From Larix kaempferi (Eukaryota; Streptophyta; Pinopsida; Pinales; Pinaceae), in contig BSBM01000870.1 of assembly GCA_027924585.1 (NCBI GenBank), positions 62,001 to 126,000 on the forward strand: DNA of 64,000 nucleotides. The letters run 5' to 3'. Every line of letters begins with the position of its first letter. Positions within the stretch are counted from its first letter, which is position 1. The notes beneath the pieces are model-generated. The model saw only the letters and a program-made list of their open reading frames with translations, searched no databases and was not told the DNA's origin. The position numbers and the translations under genes are program-made. Shown piece by piece: positions 37,131-50,124 of the stretch.

Positions 37131-39350
37131 TGTGGCTAAGAGAAAATATATTTCTAGTTTTGGCATGGTGAGGAGGTGAGAAAGGATGTGGGGTGAGGAA
37201 ATATGTTTCAAATTATATTTTTTCACATTATGTTTTTGTACATTTCAATAGTTCAAATTTGTATGGTGACAGAGGTTACATAGCAAGTAGAGTTCTCATA
37301 GTTCATATCCCAATCTTTTCTGGGAAACCATCCATGTTATTATTTCCAACATATAATATTGTCAAGCAGGCATCTTTGATGAAGGAATTTGATTACTTTA
37401 GTAATTGCACTAAGAGGATCAAGGTGCTCTACAACCTAGTATGGGGGAAATGTTGTAATGTAATGTAACGTTACCAAAAATAAAATAAAAATATTAAAAA
37501 AAATACATGTCGTCTCTTAAAGTAAAAATTACATCTATTCTTATAAAATAAAAAAATTATGAAAAGTAAAATTAAAACTTAAACCTGAACCTATCAAACA
37601 AGAGAGGACCAAATTTATTGATTTTAAGATTACAAAAAATTACACCTCAAGAAATTGGATCCCTCTCAGTGCTTGATATATCCATGTTTAAATGGATCTA
37701 TGTTGGTTACAAATCAATGAAGGAATCTGATTGGGCAGGTAATGACAGAATCCATGTACTATTTAGTAAATGACATAAAACATGGGATCAATTTGTGGAA
37801 TTAAATCCAATTTTCAAGATTTCATTTTGTATCCATATTAAAAACTGGTGACAACTTACCCCTGCAAGCTGTATAGGTCCTTAATAACATTTCAAAATCC
37901 TTCCTGCTAGTGCATAATGCAGAAAGGGATTGATGCCAGTTTCCACAATGCACAATCTTTCCATTGATTCTTTGTTCTGAGCTCGACAATCCACAATCTA
38001 AATATATTCCCATCTTTAGCATGCAAGTCTCTTTTATTCCTAGAATTTTAGATAGTCTATCTTGGCAGAAAATGGAAGACAAGTTGGATTCCAACATATG
38101 ACATCAATACTTCTATGTTGTGCATTGCCTTGTGGCACTTCCCATCCTTCATGGAATTACACATGGATATATGCTCCTTTGTTTGGAGGTTGTAGCTTAA
38201 AATTGCATGTAGTGAATTCATGGGAACATTGTTTGGTGAGGATCTCTTGTTTTGGCTCGCTTGTTCTCACTTTCTTGTTTATGATGGTCCATCAAGTGGG
38301 TCATTGTGTAGTACCCTCAATTTGACCCTTATAATGTATTCAAATAGATTATGTAAAATGATGTAAATGTGTTAGATGGATTCCTAGTGCGGATATCAAG
38401 GCCAAGGCCTGATTAGTGAATGGCTAGGCATGTATGGTATCAATATATCTATATGGATCACATCGTTGGCTTGCTGTGATGAGATAAAATCTAGGTAAAT
38501 ATTATGTTGGAAAATAGTATTTATGGTCCAAGATGGTTGTGTAAAGAGCACCAAAGGGGATACGATTAAATCCTCTATTTCCAAGTGCCCACCTTAGAGG
38601 GCCTATGGGAGATTAAATCCTCTATTGCCAAGTGTCAACCTTAGAATTCACCCAATTGCTGACATTTCCCTTAAATGAGCCAATTACTTCCTTTTGACTA
38701 TTAAATCCAATCATCGAATGCATGTGTGATGTTGGTGACGAACATTTTCTCATGTAGTCATGGAAGCATGGGATGAAATATACTTCTATGAATCTAGTAA
38801 GAGTCCTCTCTGCCATGTTTAGAAGTTATGTCAGTTGTCTTTTCCACCATTCTCTCATATCCTTTGGAGTCTATTATCCATTTTTCATTATGAATATTTT
38901 AGCACAACAACTTTTACACTACAAAAAATTGTTGCTCTTGATTTTCATCCCATTTCCATTATGAATTACCAGATTGTGCATAGCCAAAAATTCGAATTTG
39001 GAAATAGAGTTGCATATTTAAGGGAAAAAGAGATGTTGTATATGAGCATATATGTTGGAAAATATAAGAACCCTTATGCATATATTTTTTCTACTTATGC
39101 ATGCTTGAGAAGCCATGAATTAATGCTACATGAGGTTATCCAACAACATACAACTGATTGGACTCTTACTATGCACACTAGTAAGAAATGTAAGGGTTGG
39201 ATTTCCTAAGGAAATTATGGATCATTGAAGGGGAATGCCTTCCTTGTGTTGTGTAAGGAAATTGGAAAGAGTGCCATGGCTGTGACGACTAAGTGAAATT
39301 CATGTTGAGCTTCAAATGAGAATTTGGCTAATCATTGAGAGAAAAATGGG

Positions 39351-39737
39351 TTGTGGGTTAAGATACAAGATTGTAGGTGTTTCCTTCGCCACGGTGGCAT
39401 TATAGCCCAATGTGGCGGTGGAATATCCATAGAAAGAGTATATGCTGGAAAAAGTGCCTATAGTTTGGTGGAAAATCACTCTTACACAACCATTTGCTTG
39501 AATCTTCTTTATTTAAATGTAAGTAGTATATACTTGCAAACACATTTTATTGTTTATGAATTCATAATATGGCCACGTGGAAAAATTTACAAGCCTGGAA
39601 TTCGTAAAATAAAGTTTGTTCATGATCGCATTCTTGAAGTGCTATTTTTCCCTATAGATGATCAAGTTGCAGAGATCTTCACCAAATCTCTTACGAAAGC
39701 GAGGTTTTCTAAACTTCGATCTATTTTAGGAGTTTAG
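39351..39737 (+). pseudogene. Copia pol C-terminal remnant, unit 3
   Basis: The longest open version: 128 codons without a stop, joining VENHSYTTICLN to FPIDDQVAEIFTKSLTKARF and SKLRSILGV. A TAG directly follows GV at 39735, where units 1, 2 and 4 continue with (A/E)ELVIKG. There is no ATG at the start of the open stretch, and the upstream reverse-transcriptase core is absent. Confidence 0.8.
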
Positions 39738-39839
39738 GAACTTGTCATTAAGGGGGTATAAGCTCTAATGCCTCATTCCTTCTCCTAATAGTGTCTTGTA
39801 AACCCTTCAATCCTATCCCAAGTTGTTCTTAAGGGGGTT

Positions 39840-40272
39840 TGTTAGGATATTTAGACACTTAGGAGTTAGTTAAGATCAAATTATTATAATACATCCATTA
39901 GGTAAAGTGTGTTTCTTTAGTATGAATTAGTATGCATTTGTAAATATCTAATCTGATGGTCACAATATGTTATATACATAGAGTAATCCGATGATTCAAC
40001 TTCTATTAGATCATTACTACCTTTGATCCATGACTTAACACCCGATTGGTCCATGATATCTATTTAAATAGAACGGAGGGTCACTTTCTAGTTGATATAT
40101 TATGAGAATCTCATTTGTAACTTTCTTTCTTTTGCATAATAAACTACCTCAAGTAGCTATTTGGCTGGGGCCGTGGAGTGTTTCCCTTTCGAGGATTTAA
40201 ACCATGTGAAAAAATTGGTGTTGATCTATTATTTGTTTGTGTGAGCGACTTCTCTAGGTGTTTGTTTGACAA
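39840..40272 (+). mobile_element. Candidate copia 3' LTR, unit 3 (433 bp)
   Basis: It runs from TGTTAGGATAT to GACAACA as in unit 1, with a few small indels. The TATA-like element reads TATTTAAATAG here. Confidence 0.58.
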
Positions 40273-42339
40273 CATTGACCATAAAATCTTTCTTCCTAGA
40301 TATTTCTTCGGACATTCCTTTCTTTGTGAACAGAAAAGTAACCCATTTCTGTGGGAGTTTGGATTGGAGAAATTCATCCTGGCAGGGTTTCACTATATGA
40401 ATATAGCTTATATATTTTCTATTAGAGGATAAGGTTTTTCAAATTACGTTATTTATTTCTCATTATCATTTCTTTAAAATAATGTCTTGTATTTGCGATC
40501 TTCTAAATTGGTTAAATTTTCAAGATTAGTGCATTTATGCTCATTTTCTCAAGTTGACTAAGCTAATTTGAACAATACAATTTCGCACTTGCTATTTTTG
40601 GTTTCCCAACAAAATGCCAGTTGTTTTTGACATATTGTTTGGATTTGAAAATTTGATATGTATTTTTTTTTTAAATTATAGTTGTTGGATACACATTTCA
40701 ACGTTTCAGAGATGTTTCCTTGTATGCAATTCCTCTGAAGCATGGTTGAAATGTTTCAATAAAGTTTCAACTTTTCAAATGTTTTATTGGCCCATTTTGG
40801 CTTTGCATCATCCGTTTTCAGTTGTTGTTTTGATCACATGAATGAAAAAACAAAAAGGAAAGGAAAAGAAAAGAATGCTAAAACCATAGTCTTACAAATC
40901 AAGTCATAAACAGAGGGTATGGTCCCTAGCTTAATGATAACTCGTATTTTTTAATTTATTTCCAAATTTGAAATTCATGAATGATATTCTACTATTATTT
41001 TTGTTTTATGGTATGTGAGTGTGTGTATTCTTTTAAACAATTGTCATATCTTAATCAATATCTAGGTAGCCTATGTCCCACCTTAGCAATGTTGAGATGA
41101 TATAAATATGTTCACAATGCAAGTGAGTTTAATACTAATCCATTCTCATTCTTACAAGGCTACTTTGAGAGAGGAGATACATGAATCTAGTTCGAAAGAA
41201 AATGTGTTGGTTGTAATTAGGTTAAGTGATTTTTAAATTTTAAGAATACAATTGTTTGAAAGCATAACCAATGGACAAATTAATTAGGTATAAGTCTGGT
41301 CCATGTTTACGAAGTTCTGTTGTGGTAAACTAGAAGCTGTGAATATTGGTATGTATCAACTATGTAGATTTGGTTGGGAATTTTTTTTTGCTATTTGTGA
41401 TGATAAATATTCAAAGGGGATGGGAAGATATGGATGACACATCAATTATCTATTGTAATAATCAATGTTAATATTTTGTCATTTATTTTCTTTGCAAAGA
41501 AGTACATGAGCAACATTCATTAAGGTTGTTCTTGGGGTAGTTGGGGGGTAGTATCAATATAATATATTATGTTATGAGTATTGTTTGTATTTCAATGGGA
41601 AATTTCCAATGAGTGATGAACATTCTCACGATCCTTATTTTAGCTGGATATGCTTTTGTTGTAGCCCAAAACACCATTGGAATTTTATTTTACCCGTTAG
41701 TGACTTTCAGTTACCTCTTTGAATATTTGTTGATTGATTTACATAATTGTGAGTTTCCCATCCTATGTCCTTGCAATTATTAAGATATTACTTGAATGTG
41801 AATTTGTTTTGCGTTGGGGTTAGTATCAACATACTATAATATACTAGGAGTATTACTTGGATTTCAGTGGGCAATGGGTGACCAACATTCACAGTATCCT
41901 TATTTTAGATAGATATGTTTTTGTTGCAACCTAAAATACTATTGTAATTTTAGTTTACTCTTTAGTGACTTTCAGTTACCATTTTGAATATATGTTTATT
42001 GATTTACATAATTTAATGAATTTCCCATCCCAATTCCTCGCAACCATTAAGTTTTATTATATGTTTTTTGTGGTGTAGAAAAACTCTATCTATGAATTAG
42101 CTCTATTTATAGGTTCTTGGTATTAAATATGTAATTAGCACCTTCTGTGGTGCCCCTAGGTGGCCTTTCGCACAGTAAAATCAATAAGGAGGAATATGGT
42201 AAGAATTGCTTAGTTGAATGTGAATATGTTTTGTGTAAGCATATTGTTTCTTTGGGTTAATGTTCTTCTATGTTTGACTTTGGTTATGATAACTTATACT
42301 TTTATCCAGTGATGATGAAAATTTCATATTGACATATGA
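40273..42339. other. AT-rich spacer C, unit 3
   Basis: Equivalent of 7032-9146. At 40682 it lacks 52 bp present in unit 1 (7439-7490), with TAG at both ends of the lost segment. The 272-bp diverged duplication is complete (from about 41550). No gene was seen. Confidence 0.7.
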
Positions 42340-45300
42340 CCTCCTACCCCTCTCCCTCTCCCTCCTCCTCCTCCTCCTCCTCCTTCAACAACCTTCCTCA
42401 TCCCCTCCTCCTCCACCCCCCTCCTCCACCTCCTCGCCTCCCTTCTTGTACCCCGCTCTTACCGCTCTCCCCTCCCACATCGCCCCCCCATCCTCTTCCA
42501 CCTCTACCACTCCTGCTTTTCCTTCCACCCTTGCTTCTCCTCCTCCTCCCCCTATCCCTTCCCCCTTCATTCCCATCCCACCATACTGCTCTTTCACGCT
42601 CCTCCCCCTCCTCCTCTCCCCCTAAAACTATTCCCCACCTTCCTCCTCCCCATCCCCCATACCCCCACTCCTCCTCATCCTCCTCCCCCTCTACCCCTCC
42701 CCTTCCCCTCCCCTCCCACCTCCTTCCCCCTCCCCTTACCCAATCCTCCACCTCATCACCCTCTCCCTCTCCCTCTCCCTACTCCCCCTCCTTATCCTCA
42801 CATTAATCCCCTTTCCCCCCTCCCATAACCCCTCTCCCCCCCTCGTCCTCCTCACCTCCCTCCCCATGCCGCTTCCCTCTGCATCCTCCTCCCTCATCCT
42901 CCTCCTCCCATCCTCCCTCCCCATACCCCCCCGTTCCCCCTCTCGTTTCCCCCCATCCTTCACCTTATCCCCCTATCCCTACTCCTATGATCCACTCCCA
43001 TCACCCACTCCTCCTCCTCCTCACCCTGTAAAGCCCCTCCTTTCCCTCCTTTCGCTCCCCCCCTCTCCTCCTCCTCCTCCCATCGCCCGTCTCCCTCATC
43101 CTCCTTCTCCTCCTCCTCCTTCACTTCTACATAAACCTAGTCTCTCCCAATCCTCCCTCTCCTCCTCCTCCCACCCCAATCCCTATCCCCTGAAACCTCC
43201 CACCTCCTCCTCCTCTGCCTCTCCCCTTCCCCCAATGCTCCCCTCCACTCTCCCCTCTACCTCCTCCATCGCGTTTCCCTGATACTTCTCTCCCTCCCCC
43301 TCCTCCACCTCCCCACCTCCACTCTCCCATCTCCCACCCTCCTCTCATCCTCCCCTTCATTAAAACTACTTCCCCCTTCCCTCCCCCTCCCCTCCTCCTC
43401 CTCCACCTCCTCACCCCCCTCATCATACCACCCCTCCTCCCTCCCACATCACTACCTCCTCCTCTTCCACCCCTCCCCTTATCCCCCTCCCACCCCTCCC
43501 CTTAAACCCCTACCTAGTCCCCCTCCTCCTCCTCCCCCATACCCCACCTTTCCTCCTCCTCTCTACACTCTCCCCCCATCCTCCTCCTGCCCCCTCTCCC
43601 TCATCCCCCTACCATTATCACCCACCTTCCTCCTCAACATATCCCATCCTTCCCCTCTCCTCCCCTCCCCCTCCCACCACCCTCCCCCTCCCTTTCCACC
43701 ACTCCTCCACCTCCTCCCCCTCTCCCTCTTCCTTTTGATCCTCCCCCTTCTCCTCCTACCCTTACCCCTCTCTCCTCATCCCCCTTCATTTCCATCCCAC
43801 CAATACTACCCATCTTCCTCCACCTCCCCATCACCCTCTCCTCTCCCCATAATTGCTCTCCTCCTCCTCTCACCTCCCTCCCTATCCCCCCAAACCTCCT
43901 ACCTCCACCTTCTCCACCTCTCCCCTCCCCCAACCTCTCCCCTCCCCTCCCCCTCCCCTCCCCCCTCATCCTCATCTTCCTCCTCCTCTCCCAAACTCCC
44001 CCACCCCCCCTCCCCCCTCCTCTTACCCCCTCCCCTCCCCACTAGCATTCTTACTCCACCTCCCCCCTCTTCACCCTCACTTTAATCCCCTTTCCTCCTC
44101 CCCATATAAACCTCCCCACTTTCTCCTCCTACTCCTCCTCATACCTCTCCACTCCCCTACCCACTCTTCCCACATCTCTCCCCCGCTCCTCCCACCTCGT
44201 GCCCATCCTCCTCTAACTCCTTGTCGAAATCCTCGTCATTCCCTCTCCCCTCCTCCTACCCTCATCCACCCCCTAATCCTCCCCTTCTCCCCTCCTCTTC
44301 CTCCCCTTCCCCCCCTCCTCCTCCTCCCCTTTCCCACCTCCTCCTCCTATCCCCCCATCTCCCCCACCTTCCTCCTCACACCTCCTCTCTCCCCCTCCCC
44401 TTTCCAACCCTCTTCCTCCCCCCTCCTCCTCCACATCCCCCTCTCCCTTCTCCCCCTATGGTCTACCTCACCTTCACTCACCCTTCTGATCCTTGAATCC
44501 CTTACCCTCCTCTTATCCCCTCCCTCTCACCCTCTCCTCCTGCTCCCCAACTTCCTCCCCCTTCTAATCCTTGAATCCCTTCCCCTCCTCTTATCTCCTC
44601 CCTCTCACCCTCTCCTCCATCTCCCCCACTTCCTCCCCTCTCCTCTCCCCATCCTACCCACCCTCCATTGCCTCCTCCTCTCCCTCTTCCTCCTCCTCCT
44701 CTCCCTCTTCCTCCTCCTCCTCCCCTTAACTCCCCTCCCCTCCCCTCCTCCCCTCCTCCTTCACATTTCTACCCACTCCCACTCTCATCCCTTCACCCTC
44801 ACTCCTCATCCTCCCCCCTCCACCACCCTCTCTTGTCATCCCCCTTCCCCCTCTCCCACTCCCCTACCCCCTCACCCTCCTCCCTCTCTCCTCCTCCAAT
44901 GCTAGCTTCCCCTTGAACCTCCCTAGCCTCCCTTCTCAACTTCCTCCTAATCCTCACCCTCTTGTTCCCTCATCCTTGTACTCCCTCCTTCCCCTCTCTC
45001 CTTCACCCTCCCTCTCCACTTTTGTTCCCCACTCCTCCTCATCAACCAAACCCCTCTTCTACCCTCTCCATCCTCCTCACCCTCATCCTCCTCACCCTCA
45101 TCCTCTTACTCTCCATCATCCTCCTCTAGACACAACTCCTCCTCCCCCTCCTCCTCTTCCTCCTCCCCCTCCTCCTCTTCCTCCTCCCACTCTCCCTTCC
45201 ACTCGCCCATACCACAACCTCCCCTCACCTTCCCTTTCCCTCCCTTATTACCATCCTCCTCCTCCTCCTCCTCCACCCACTCCTCCTCCTCCTATCCATC

Positions 45301-46680
45301 CCCCTCCTCCTCCCACTCACCCCTCCCTGTCCTACCAACACCTTCCATCTCCCTCCCTTACTACCATACTCATCCTCCTCATATCCCTCTCCCTCCTGCT
45401 CCTCCTCCTCCTCCCCATCCCTCTCATCCCCCTCCTCCCCCCCTCCCTACTCCCATTCCCCTCCTTCTCCCCCACTCCATTTCCCCCATACCCTCCCCTT
45501 CCCTCCCTCTCCTCCTCCTCCTCTCACTTCCACTCTCCCCAATCCTCCACCCCCCCCAATCTTTCTCCTCCACCCACTCCCCCATCCCACTCCTTCTCCC
45601 CCACTCTTCCTCATCTTCCTTCCCACCCATCCCCTCCACTACCCCCCCTCCCCTCCCCCCTTCTCCCCACTTCCACTCTACCCACTCCCTCCTCCCAGTC
45701 CCCTTCTCCCTACCCTATGCTCCTCCTCCAACCCTCCCGGTATCCCTCCCTTCTCCTCCTCTTCATCACCCTCTCCCTTCCTCCCACCCATCCCCTCTTC
45801 TCCTCCTCTTCTCTCCCCCCCTCTCTCCTGCCATTCCCCTCCTTCTCCCCCTCTCCATACCCCCCATACACCTCCGCTTCGCCCCCCTCTCCTCCTCCTC
45901 CTCTCACTTCCACTATCCCCAATCCTCTACCCCCCCCTCTAATCTTTCTCCTCCACCCACTTCCCCCATCCAACACCTTCTCAATCCTCCTCCCCCCCCA
46001 TCCCCTCCTCCTTCTCCCATTTCCACTCTACCCACTCCTCCTCCAACTCCCTTTCTCCCTACCCTATGACTCCTCCTCCAACACTCCACATATCCCTCCT
46101 TATCCTCCTCTTCTTCACCCTCCCCCTTCCTCTCACACATCCCCTTCCTCGCCCCCTGCTCCTCCCTCCACCCCCCTATAGCTCCTCCTCCTCTGCTACA
46201 CCCCATCCTCCTCCACTACCTCCCTCCTCCTCCCCCTCCTCCTCTTCCCTCCCCTTCTCCCTTCTCCTCCTCCTCCTTCCCCTGCTCCCCTCCTCCCCTC
46301 CTCCTCCTCCTCCCACTCTCCCTACCCACCACCTCTCCCCATCCCCCCTACCCCTCACCATCCCCCCTCTCCTCCTTCTCCTCCTCTCTCTCCCTCCTCT
46401 CCCTCAACTCCCTCTCCCACCTTCTCCTTATCCTCCTCCCCCTCTCCTCTCTCCCCCACCCCTCCTCTTCATCACCCCTCTCCCCCTCCCCCTCCCTTTT
46501 ATCCTCTTGGCCCATAACCCTTGCAACCCTCACCCACTCCACATCCCTTCCCTATCTCACTCCTCCACCTTTGGATACACCCCATTCCTCCTTTACCCTT
46601 CAATTGCACGCTATCCTCCCAACCTTTTTCTTTTCTTTTTCCCACATCCACACCTACTCCTTTTCTTCATATATTCATCT
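42340..46680 (+). repeat. Giant polypyrimidine tract D, unit 3 (~4.3 kb)
   Basis: Same start (CTCCTACCCC after GACATATGAC) and same mixed exit (TTGGATACACCCC, then TTTTCTTTTTCCC) as in unit 2. Relative to unit 2 it has many 1-5 bp indels in C runs and the private 78-bp duplication at 44483. Confidence 0.93.
44483..44638 (+). repeat. 78-bp tandem duplication private to unit 3
   Basis: CTTCTGATCCTTGAATCCCT at 44483 recurs as CTTCTAATCCTTGAATCCCT at 44561, and the C/T sequence after each copy matches. Units 1, 2 and 3b have a single copy of this landmark (11314, 26752, 51269). Confidence 0.85.
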
Positions 46681-48500
46681 TAAATAACATTTCTCATATA
46701 GTCACTTATAAAGCACTTCCCTACTCTTAGTACAACAACTTAAAAAACAATTATAATTATAATTTAATGATATTGCATGAAATATAATTTTCCACCATAT
46801 AATATATCTTTTCAAACAACTTTCGAAAGTTCTCTAAATATGTCATGGTACAATACAAAGAAGATTAAATTAATTTCAAAATAATAAACTATGAAAATGG
46901 TTTAAAAAAAAAATATGTAAACTACTAAGACGAGAAGTCTACTATCCAATCAAATCTTTGACCATTCTTTGAAGATTTTAAGATTTAGGGCAATAATCCT
47001 TATATATATAATTTAATTCAGATATTTTACTTTTATTAAGATTTATATTATAAATTATAAATTTTTCTTTAAGATTTTTCAATAAAAAAATGCTAATTGT
47101 AAAAAACCAACCATAAACATAAATAAAATATAAATGATATTCACATAAATATTTTCATAAAAAGTATGAAAATAAATCTAAAACCATTTTCATAGAAACT
47201 TTCCTTATAAATGTTGAAGCAACATAAAACTAAAAATCTAAAACAATTAGCATGCGGAATTTCATAAGAGTCTTTCCCTTTTTTTAATTAATAAATATAA
47301 AATAAAGATTTCATAATGTGTAAGATGATAGGAACCAACCAGAATTTGATCGCACCGAATAAACTCAAAAGCCCCAAATCTAAATATGAAGAGAAGATAG
47401 TAATCGATAAACCCAAAAAATCTGGCACACCTAGCTCACTTTCACCCACTACGTCGTGAATACGACTGGAAGCGGATGCACACTTTCTCAAACACCGTCT
47501 AATGTTGAATCCCATTCTAAGAAATCACGGAGTTTCAACGCCAGCTAAGGAAGGAAAGCTTATGTAACATGGCTACCATGTCAGAGAAGTGTTGGTTAAT
47601 TGTAACGCTTAATTGTAATTGGAGGAGGCGTTACAACAAATGGGAAGCATTACACTTTACTAGATGGGTAGGTGTTACGCTTTACTGGAGGGGTTACACT
47701 TGGCTCGGGCCGATTCATTCACACACACATTTATTTAATATTGTAGGGGCTGACTATCGAAAAAAGTGTATTCATTCTGCATACCCCATCCCAATGCATT
47801 TTAGGGACAAATTTATTTAGGGTTTCAGAAATTGAATGTGTGTCAACACTATTGTGAATTGACATTTTATCTGTAGAGTTTCGTTAGAAAAAAAAATTTA
47901 ATTAATTGATGTAAAATAGGCATCCTTGACTGGCAACTTGTCAACGCAGCGAAGAAATCCTTGACTGCCACTTGGTGTGCAAGTTAAATTTCAAGAAATC
48001 GATCGCAGAACAATCATATTTTAAAGGAATGAAAGACGACAATATAGTATGGATCCCAATGCCCATGGCATTGGAGCTATGCAAGCCAGATGGGTGCTTG
48101 TATTGACCATTGTGATTCAGGCGTATTTGGGTGCTTGTATTGACCATTTATTTACAGTTGGATTTTGGGTGCTTCTATTGACCATTGCGATTCAGGCGTA
48201 TGTGGGATTTGATGTTTTAACACTCTTTCGATGTTACAGTTTCATCCTGATCAATGTGCTAGCAAGGATTCGAACACAGGGTCTATAGCGAAACTGGGAA
48301 AAGGAGGCTGTCAAGATCTTTAAAATCTTCTAAGCAATAATATGCTTAAGAGTGCTACCATAAACATATATGGTACATACAAGCCAGAGTTGCAAAATAG
48401 AAGCTACTCTGATTAAGTGCACCACTACAGTTTAAGATGAGTAATATGATAAAAGTTTGTGCATCGCTTACTCGTAGTGAAAACAAGTATAAGGAATGGC
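46681..48500. other. AT-rich block E, unit 3
   Basis: Same spacer as 28861-30672. It has only one copy of CTGGCACACCTAGCTCAC, where units 2 and 3b have two. Indels near 47450-47520 break the 108-codon frame seen in units 2 and 3b, which argues against that frame being a gene. Confidence 0.65.
48092..48203 (+). repeat. 37-bp tandem repeat, three copies, unit 3
   Basis: Copies start at 48092, 48129 and 48167. The middle copy ends ATTTATTTACAGTTGGAT instead of TTGTGATTCAGGCGTAT. Confidence 0.85.
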
Positions 48501-49747
48501 AAAATGAACATGGGATGGAAAATGAATGTGAAACATGAAGGAATATTGTGCAGAATCATCACCAACGTCATTGGAAATGTTGAAGCCCTTAGGATGAAAC
48601 CCTGTGCTTCATCGCTCAGAACAAAACCGAACCCATTTTGCTATGGGTTAAGCCACTTTAAAAAAATTAAAACCAAATCTTTTATATCACAAGTTTGTGC
48701 CTCAAATCTTATACAAAGTCCAAAAAATTTAAACTATAGATGCTTGAGATTTTCTAGGGTTTTTTAGAAGAGCCGAAATCAAACATTTATTCAAAGGAAA
48801 AGAAAAAGAAAAAAAACATAAATGAAATCACTAGAGTATGGCTTTTGAGATCAAAGAAAAACTCAGACAACATAATAAAAAACCATTCTACTCATAACAA
48901 AACCCAACCCACATTGAAACACTCAAGAGAAAAACCCATACTTCATTGCAACACCCAAGTGATTAACATAAATGAATGAGGTTGTTTCTAAGGGACGTGC
49001 TACGTGCTAGAGGAAATAATAATAGAACATACCTTGAATTGAATCCCCGCAATTTTCGAGAGAAAACATTGATGTTAGTTGCATCATCCTCCTTTCGACC
49101 ATTCAAGTTCATCCAGTAGCCCAAATTCTTTGCCCCTATTTCTGTCCAGCCTCCTCAGACATTAAACCACAATTACACATTAAACCATAGTCCGATTCAG
49201 ACACCCATCAAACCACAATTAGACATTAAACCACAATCAAACAAACCCATGCTCAGACATTAAGCCACAATCAGATTCAAACACCCGACCACTGGAACCC
49301 GGAAACACAAGCACACAAACGCACCAAAGGAGGAAGGAGGAGGTAAATATTGAAATCCAAAACGCACCAGATGAGTCAACAGATGGAACCATTAGCACAT
49401 GAATCATCTGGTAAATCCAAAACGCCACTCTCATTCTTATCGTCAATTGTGATTTATGATTTTCTTCAATTGTGGTTCATGCTTTTTTCTTTCTATTTTA
49501 ATTCATGTTTTTTGCGAACTGCACTGCCTAAGGGTTTCTCTGTTCGACATGTCTACCATTCAGTTTAGAACCCTTTGTCTCATACGATAAACCATCGAGT
49601 TCAATAGCTAATAGGATATGTGAGCTAGTTTGTTGAGATGGTCGACGAGGCAATATGAGATGGTTACCGAGGGCCTTATTTGTCTCTTCCCGGATATTCA
49701 TTTTGAAGGGCCTCCCATCATTTCATTTCGAACAGAGGGCTTCCGAG
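48501..49747. other. Block F leader, unit 3
   Basis: Equivalent of 12959-14206. It keeps the GATTTATGATTTTCTTCAA segment missing from unit 2. No gene was seen. Confidence 0.6.
49157..49287 (+). repeat. TTAAACCA minisatellite, unit 3
   Basis: Five-copy block as in unit 1, with one copy changed to TTAAGCCA. Confidence 0.85.
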
Positions 49748-50116
49748 ATGGATCAGCGACATAGAACGACACAGAGCACTGGGAATTTTTAAATGGGCAT
49801 TCTGTATCGCAGCCTTCGCGACCTTTGTAGAAAGAAATCTCCACTCATCGTCATCGTCATTGTCCTTACACAATCGGCCAGAAAAATGCTCCCATCATTT
49901 CTACCATAGAGGACAAGGACGTAGCCTTGCAGGGGCCCCGATTGGGACATCGATATTCTCTGGTGCTTCGGTAAGTACTTCGTTGACTTGAAGATCGGAA
50001 CCCCATCGAAGTGCTTCTTGCTAATAGATTACAGAGGCAATGACTTAGTATGGGTGAATTGCCACTACCAGTACCATGGCCGAAAGAGGCACCGTAACCA
50101 AAAAAGAAAGAATGTC
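49748..50116 (+). pseudogene. Nepenthesin-like protease pseudogene, unit 3, cut at 50116
   Basis: Only the 5' half of the usual pseudogene is present: the ATG at 49748, the decayed 10-bp duplication (CGACATAGAA then CGACACAGAG), the frameshift before 49970, and FVDLKIGTPSKCFL with LVWVNCHYQYHG. At AAGAATGTC the sequence leaves the gene and becomes C/T tract. The Cys-rich insert and everything beyond are lost. Confidence 0.85.
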
Positions 50117-50124
50117 CCACCTTC
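50111..50124. other. Recombination junction between unit 3 and unit 3b
   Basis: Left of 50116 the sequence matches the pseudogene (unit 2 equivalent AATGTC at 32261-32266). Right of it the sequence matches the middle of the C/T tract (CCTCTCATCC at 50124 equals 25572). Two bases, TC, are common to both sides. If the array was once regular, about 10.8 kb was removed. Confidence 0.9.

Larger units (their letters stand above)
32922..39350. other. AT-rich non-coding block A, unit 3
   Basis: It includes the 82-bp duplication at 33879-34015 and the 31-bp pair near 34267. A 91-codon - strand frame at 37822-38097 ends near a donor-like AGG|GTAAGT context, but it is open only in this copy and resembles nothing I know. 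Other frames are short and family-less. Confidence 0.7.
32922..50116 (+). repeat. Long tandem repeat, unit 3 (right end truncated)
   Basis: Blocks A to E and most of F are present. At 50116, inside the protease pseudogene, the sequence switches within a base or two to the middle of another unit's C/T tract. Only about 0.45 kb of this unit is missing at its right end. Confidence 0.92.
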
